In this document: positions 62,729 to 64,000 of the stretch, piece by piece
Layout: each line of letters begins with the position of its first letter
Numbering within the stretch: position 1 is the first letter of the stretch
Assembly (NCBI RefSeq): GCF_004137345.1
Contig: NZ_SDWV01000006.1
Coordinates: 168,612 to 232,611, forward strand
DNA from: Nocardioides zhouii
Lineage (GTDB): Bacteria > Actinomycetota > Actinomycetes > Propionibacteriales > Nocardioidaceae
Reading direction: 5' to 3'
DNA: 64,000 nt
Made by a program: the position numbers and the translations under genes
Notes under the pieces: generated by a model
Databases searched by the model: none
The model's input: only the letters and a program-made list of their open reading frames with translations
Told to the model about the DNA's origin: nothing

Positions 62729-64000
62729 TCAGCTGACCCGCAGGCGCGTGCTGACGTGGTCGCCCAGCGTGTGCACGTCGCCGAGGTACTTCACCTTGAC
62801 GACGTACTTGCCCGACCGCGGCAGCCTGATCTTGACCACGACCGTCCCGTCGCCCACCTTGCGGGTGAGCTCCTTCTTGAAGGAGCCACCCACCTGCTTG
62901 ACCAGGATCTCGACCGGGCCGGTCGCGTCGCCCGCGGCGCTGTCGACCGTGGCCTTGATCTTCGCCCTGTCGCCCGCGTCGACCGACTTCGGCACCGACA
63001 CCTCGACCTTCGACCGGCCCTTGGTGACCGTGACGGTCACCGTGGACTGGCTGGGCAGGTAGCTGCCCGAGCCGAGGTACTTCAGCGTCAGGCTGTGCGT
63101 GCCGACCTCGAGCGACTTGGCGGGCAGCGCGATCCGAGCCGTGCCGTCGCCGCGCAGGGTCGCCTCGCCCAGCTTGGTGGAGCCGTCGTAGAGCTCGACG
63201 GTGCCGCCGGCGGGCGGGGCCACGGTGATCGACACCGACGAGGCCTTCGCCCACTGCAGGGTGACGTTCGGTGCCGAGACCGTGGTGGGGGCCTTGAGGA
63301 CCACCACCTTGACCGTGCCCTGGCTGGCGTTGTAGCTGCCGTCACCGACGTACTTCAGCGTCAGCGAGTGGTCGCCCACCGCCAGCGCCCTCGCAGCGAC
63401 CGCGATGCTGGTCGCGCCACCGGTGAGAGTGCCCTCGCCCAGCTTGGTCGCACCGTCGTACAGCTCGACCTTGCCGGTCGCGGCGGACGGGGTGACCGTC
63501 ACCGACACCGAGCCCGCGTTGCCCCACGTGATGTCGGCAGCCGTGCCCGACACCGAGGAGGACGCCTTGACCACCGTGACGCTCATGGTGCCCTGGCTGC
63601 TGCTGTGGCTGCCGTCGCCGAGGTACTTCAGGGTCAGCGCGTGGGTGCCCACAGCGAGTGCCCGCGACGGGATCGCGATCAACGTGGTGCCGCTGGTCAG
63701 GTTGCCCTCGCCCAGCTTGGTCGCACCGTCGAAGAGCTCCACCGTGCCGGTCGCGGCGGACGGAGTGACCGTCACGGTCACCGAGCCTGCGTTGCCCCAG
63801 GTGATGTCAGCAGCAGTGCCCGACACCGAGGACGAGGCCTTGACCACCGTCACCGACACGGAGCCCTGGCTGGCCGTGTAGCTGCCGTTGCCCAGGTACT
63901 TCAGCGTCAGAGAGTGGGTGCCCACCGCGAGCGCCTTCGCAGCGATCGTGATCGAGCCCTGCGTCACCGTGGTGTCGCCGAGCTTCGTCGCACCGTCGTA
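62729..64000 (-). CDS. C-terminal part of a large secreted Ig-like-repeat protein
   Basis: The frame is open to the window edge, giving the last 423 residues; the N-terminus is missing. It consists of Ig-like (Big/Ig_3-type) repeats of 91 residues with the recurring pattern ITWGNAGSVTVTVTPSAATG, VELFDGATKLGEG, ALAVGTHALTLKYLGDG. The last repeats are more divergent and the C-terminal domain (VEVSVPKSVDAGDRAKIKAT onward) resembles a terminal Ig domain ending STRLRVS. No LPxTG or membrane anchor follows, so the protein is released or anchored at its other end. Likely a surface adhesin. Confidence 0.85.
   Translation of the reverse strand, partial: YDGATKLGDTTVTQGSITIAAKALAVGTHSLTLKYLGNGSYTASQGSVSVTVVKASSSVSGTAADITWGNAGSVTVTVTPSAATGTVELFDGATKLGEGNLTSGTTLIAIPSRALAVGTHALTLKYLGDGSHSSSQGTMSVTVVKASSSVSGTAADITWGNAGSVSVTVTPSAATGKVELYDGATKLGEGTLTGGATSIAVAARALAVGDHSLTLKYVGDGSYNASQGTVKVVVLKAPTTVSAPNVTLQWAKASSVSITVAPPAGGTVELYDGSTKLGEATLRGDGTARIALPAKSLEVGTHSLTLKYLGSGSYLPSQSTVTVTVTKGRSKVEVSVPKSVDAGDRAKIKATVDSAAGDATGPVEILVKQVGGSFKKELTRKVGDGTVVVKIRLPRSGKYVVKVKYLGDVHTLGDHVSTRLRVS
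63247..64000 (-). repeat. Tandem 273-bp repeats within the Ig-like-repeat gene
   Basis: Units repeat every 273 bp (91 codons); for example the segment encoding ITWGNAGSV recurs with starts at 63519 and 63792 on the plus strand. The two upstream units are highly alike in DNA, the most C-terminal one has diverged. More copies probably lie beyond the edge. Confidence 0.9.

Overview
The window is about 64 kb of very GC-rich DNA with dense, overlapping genes, GTG starts and many promoters of the type TAnnnT placed 6-7 nt before a start codon. That style, plus an XPB-type helicase, a GroEL with a GGM tail under CIRCE control, a CysO-like sulfur carrier and LexA boxes of the TCGAAC-N4-GTTCGA type, points to an actinobacterium, most likely Nocardioidaceae (Nocardioides or a close relative). 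The species is an inference from gene content only. I see no insertion sequence, integrase, prophage or CRISPR array; it reads as ordinary chromosome. No stretch longer than about 230 bases lacks a gene.

Layout. 0-6 kb: a PP2C phosphatase coupled to a truncated neighbour, then a helicase-associated protein, a CGNR zinc-finger protein and the XPB helicase. 6-10.7 kb: zinc alcohol dehydrogenase with a MerR regulator, MpaB-like oxygenase with HD hydrolase, a GntR regulator divergent from an AlkB-like dioxygenase that has a perfect SOS box. 10.7-22.4 kb: a molybdenum hydroxylase locus. Structural genes run small (2Fe-2S), large (form II, AYRGAGR), medium (FAD), then CoxG; a separate operon supplies the AAA ATPase, VWA protein and XdhC, and a MocA-like cytidylyltransferase is coupled to a lipoprotein. 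A GAF/winged-helix regulator and a lipoprotein lie between. 22.5-29.2 kb: a polyamine-type ABC importer operon and groEL with two CIRCE elements. 29-35.7 kb: SigE-family ECF sigma with a membrane partner, ATP-grasp protein, methyltransferase, SGNH hydrolase, membrane proteins.

35.8-37.5 kb holds the most interesting unit: an S-box (SAM) riboswitch, a threonine-synthase-family PLP enzyme and a CysO-like carrier ending in Gly-Gly. The SAM switch and the carrier suggest that the enzyme makes homocysteine from O-phosphohomoserine and a protein thiocarboxylate, rather than threonine.

37.6-46 kb: a GT2/GtrA/membrane glycosyltransferase cassette, trehalose synthesis (otsB and otsA in separate units), LytR_C and DUF3263 proteins, and an FMN glutamate-synthase-like enzyme. 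45.5-47.6 kb: FAS1 protein, ECF sigma and RskA-type anti-sigma, an arrangement like sigK/rskA/mpt70 of mycobacteria. 47.7-52.5 kb: an overlapping operon of a PHA-synthase-like hydrolase with a histone-like tail, a transporter, a PLP decarboxylase and uracil-DNA glycosylase. 52.6-64 kb: extradiol dioxygenase, pdxY, tRNA-Thr(TGT), a GH13 amylase with a DUF4032 kinase-like protein, a secreted NPCBM protein, metallophosphoesterase, rlmB, cysS, and the end of a large Ig-repeat surface protein.
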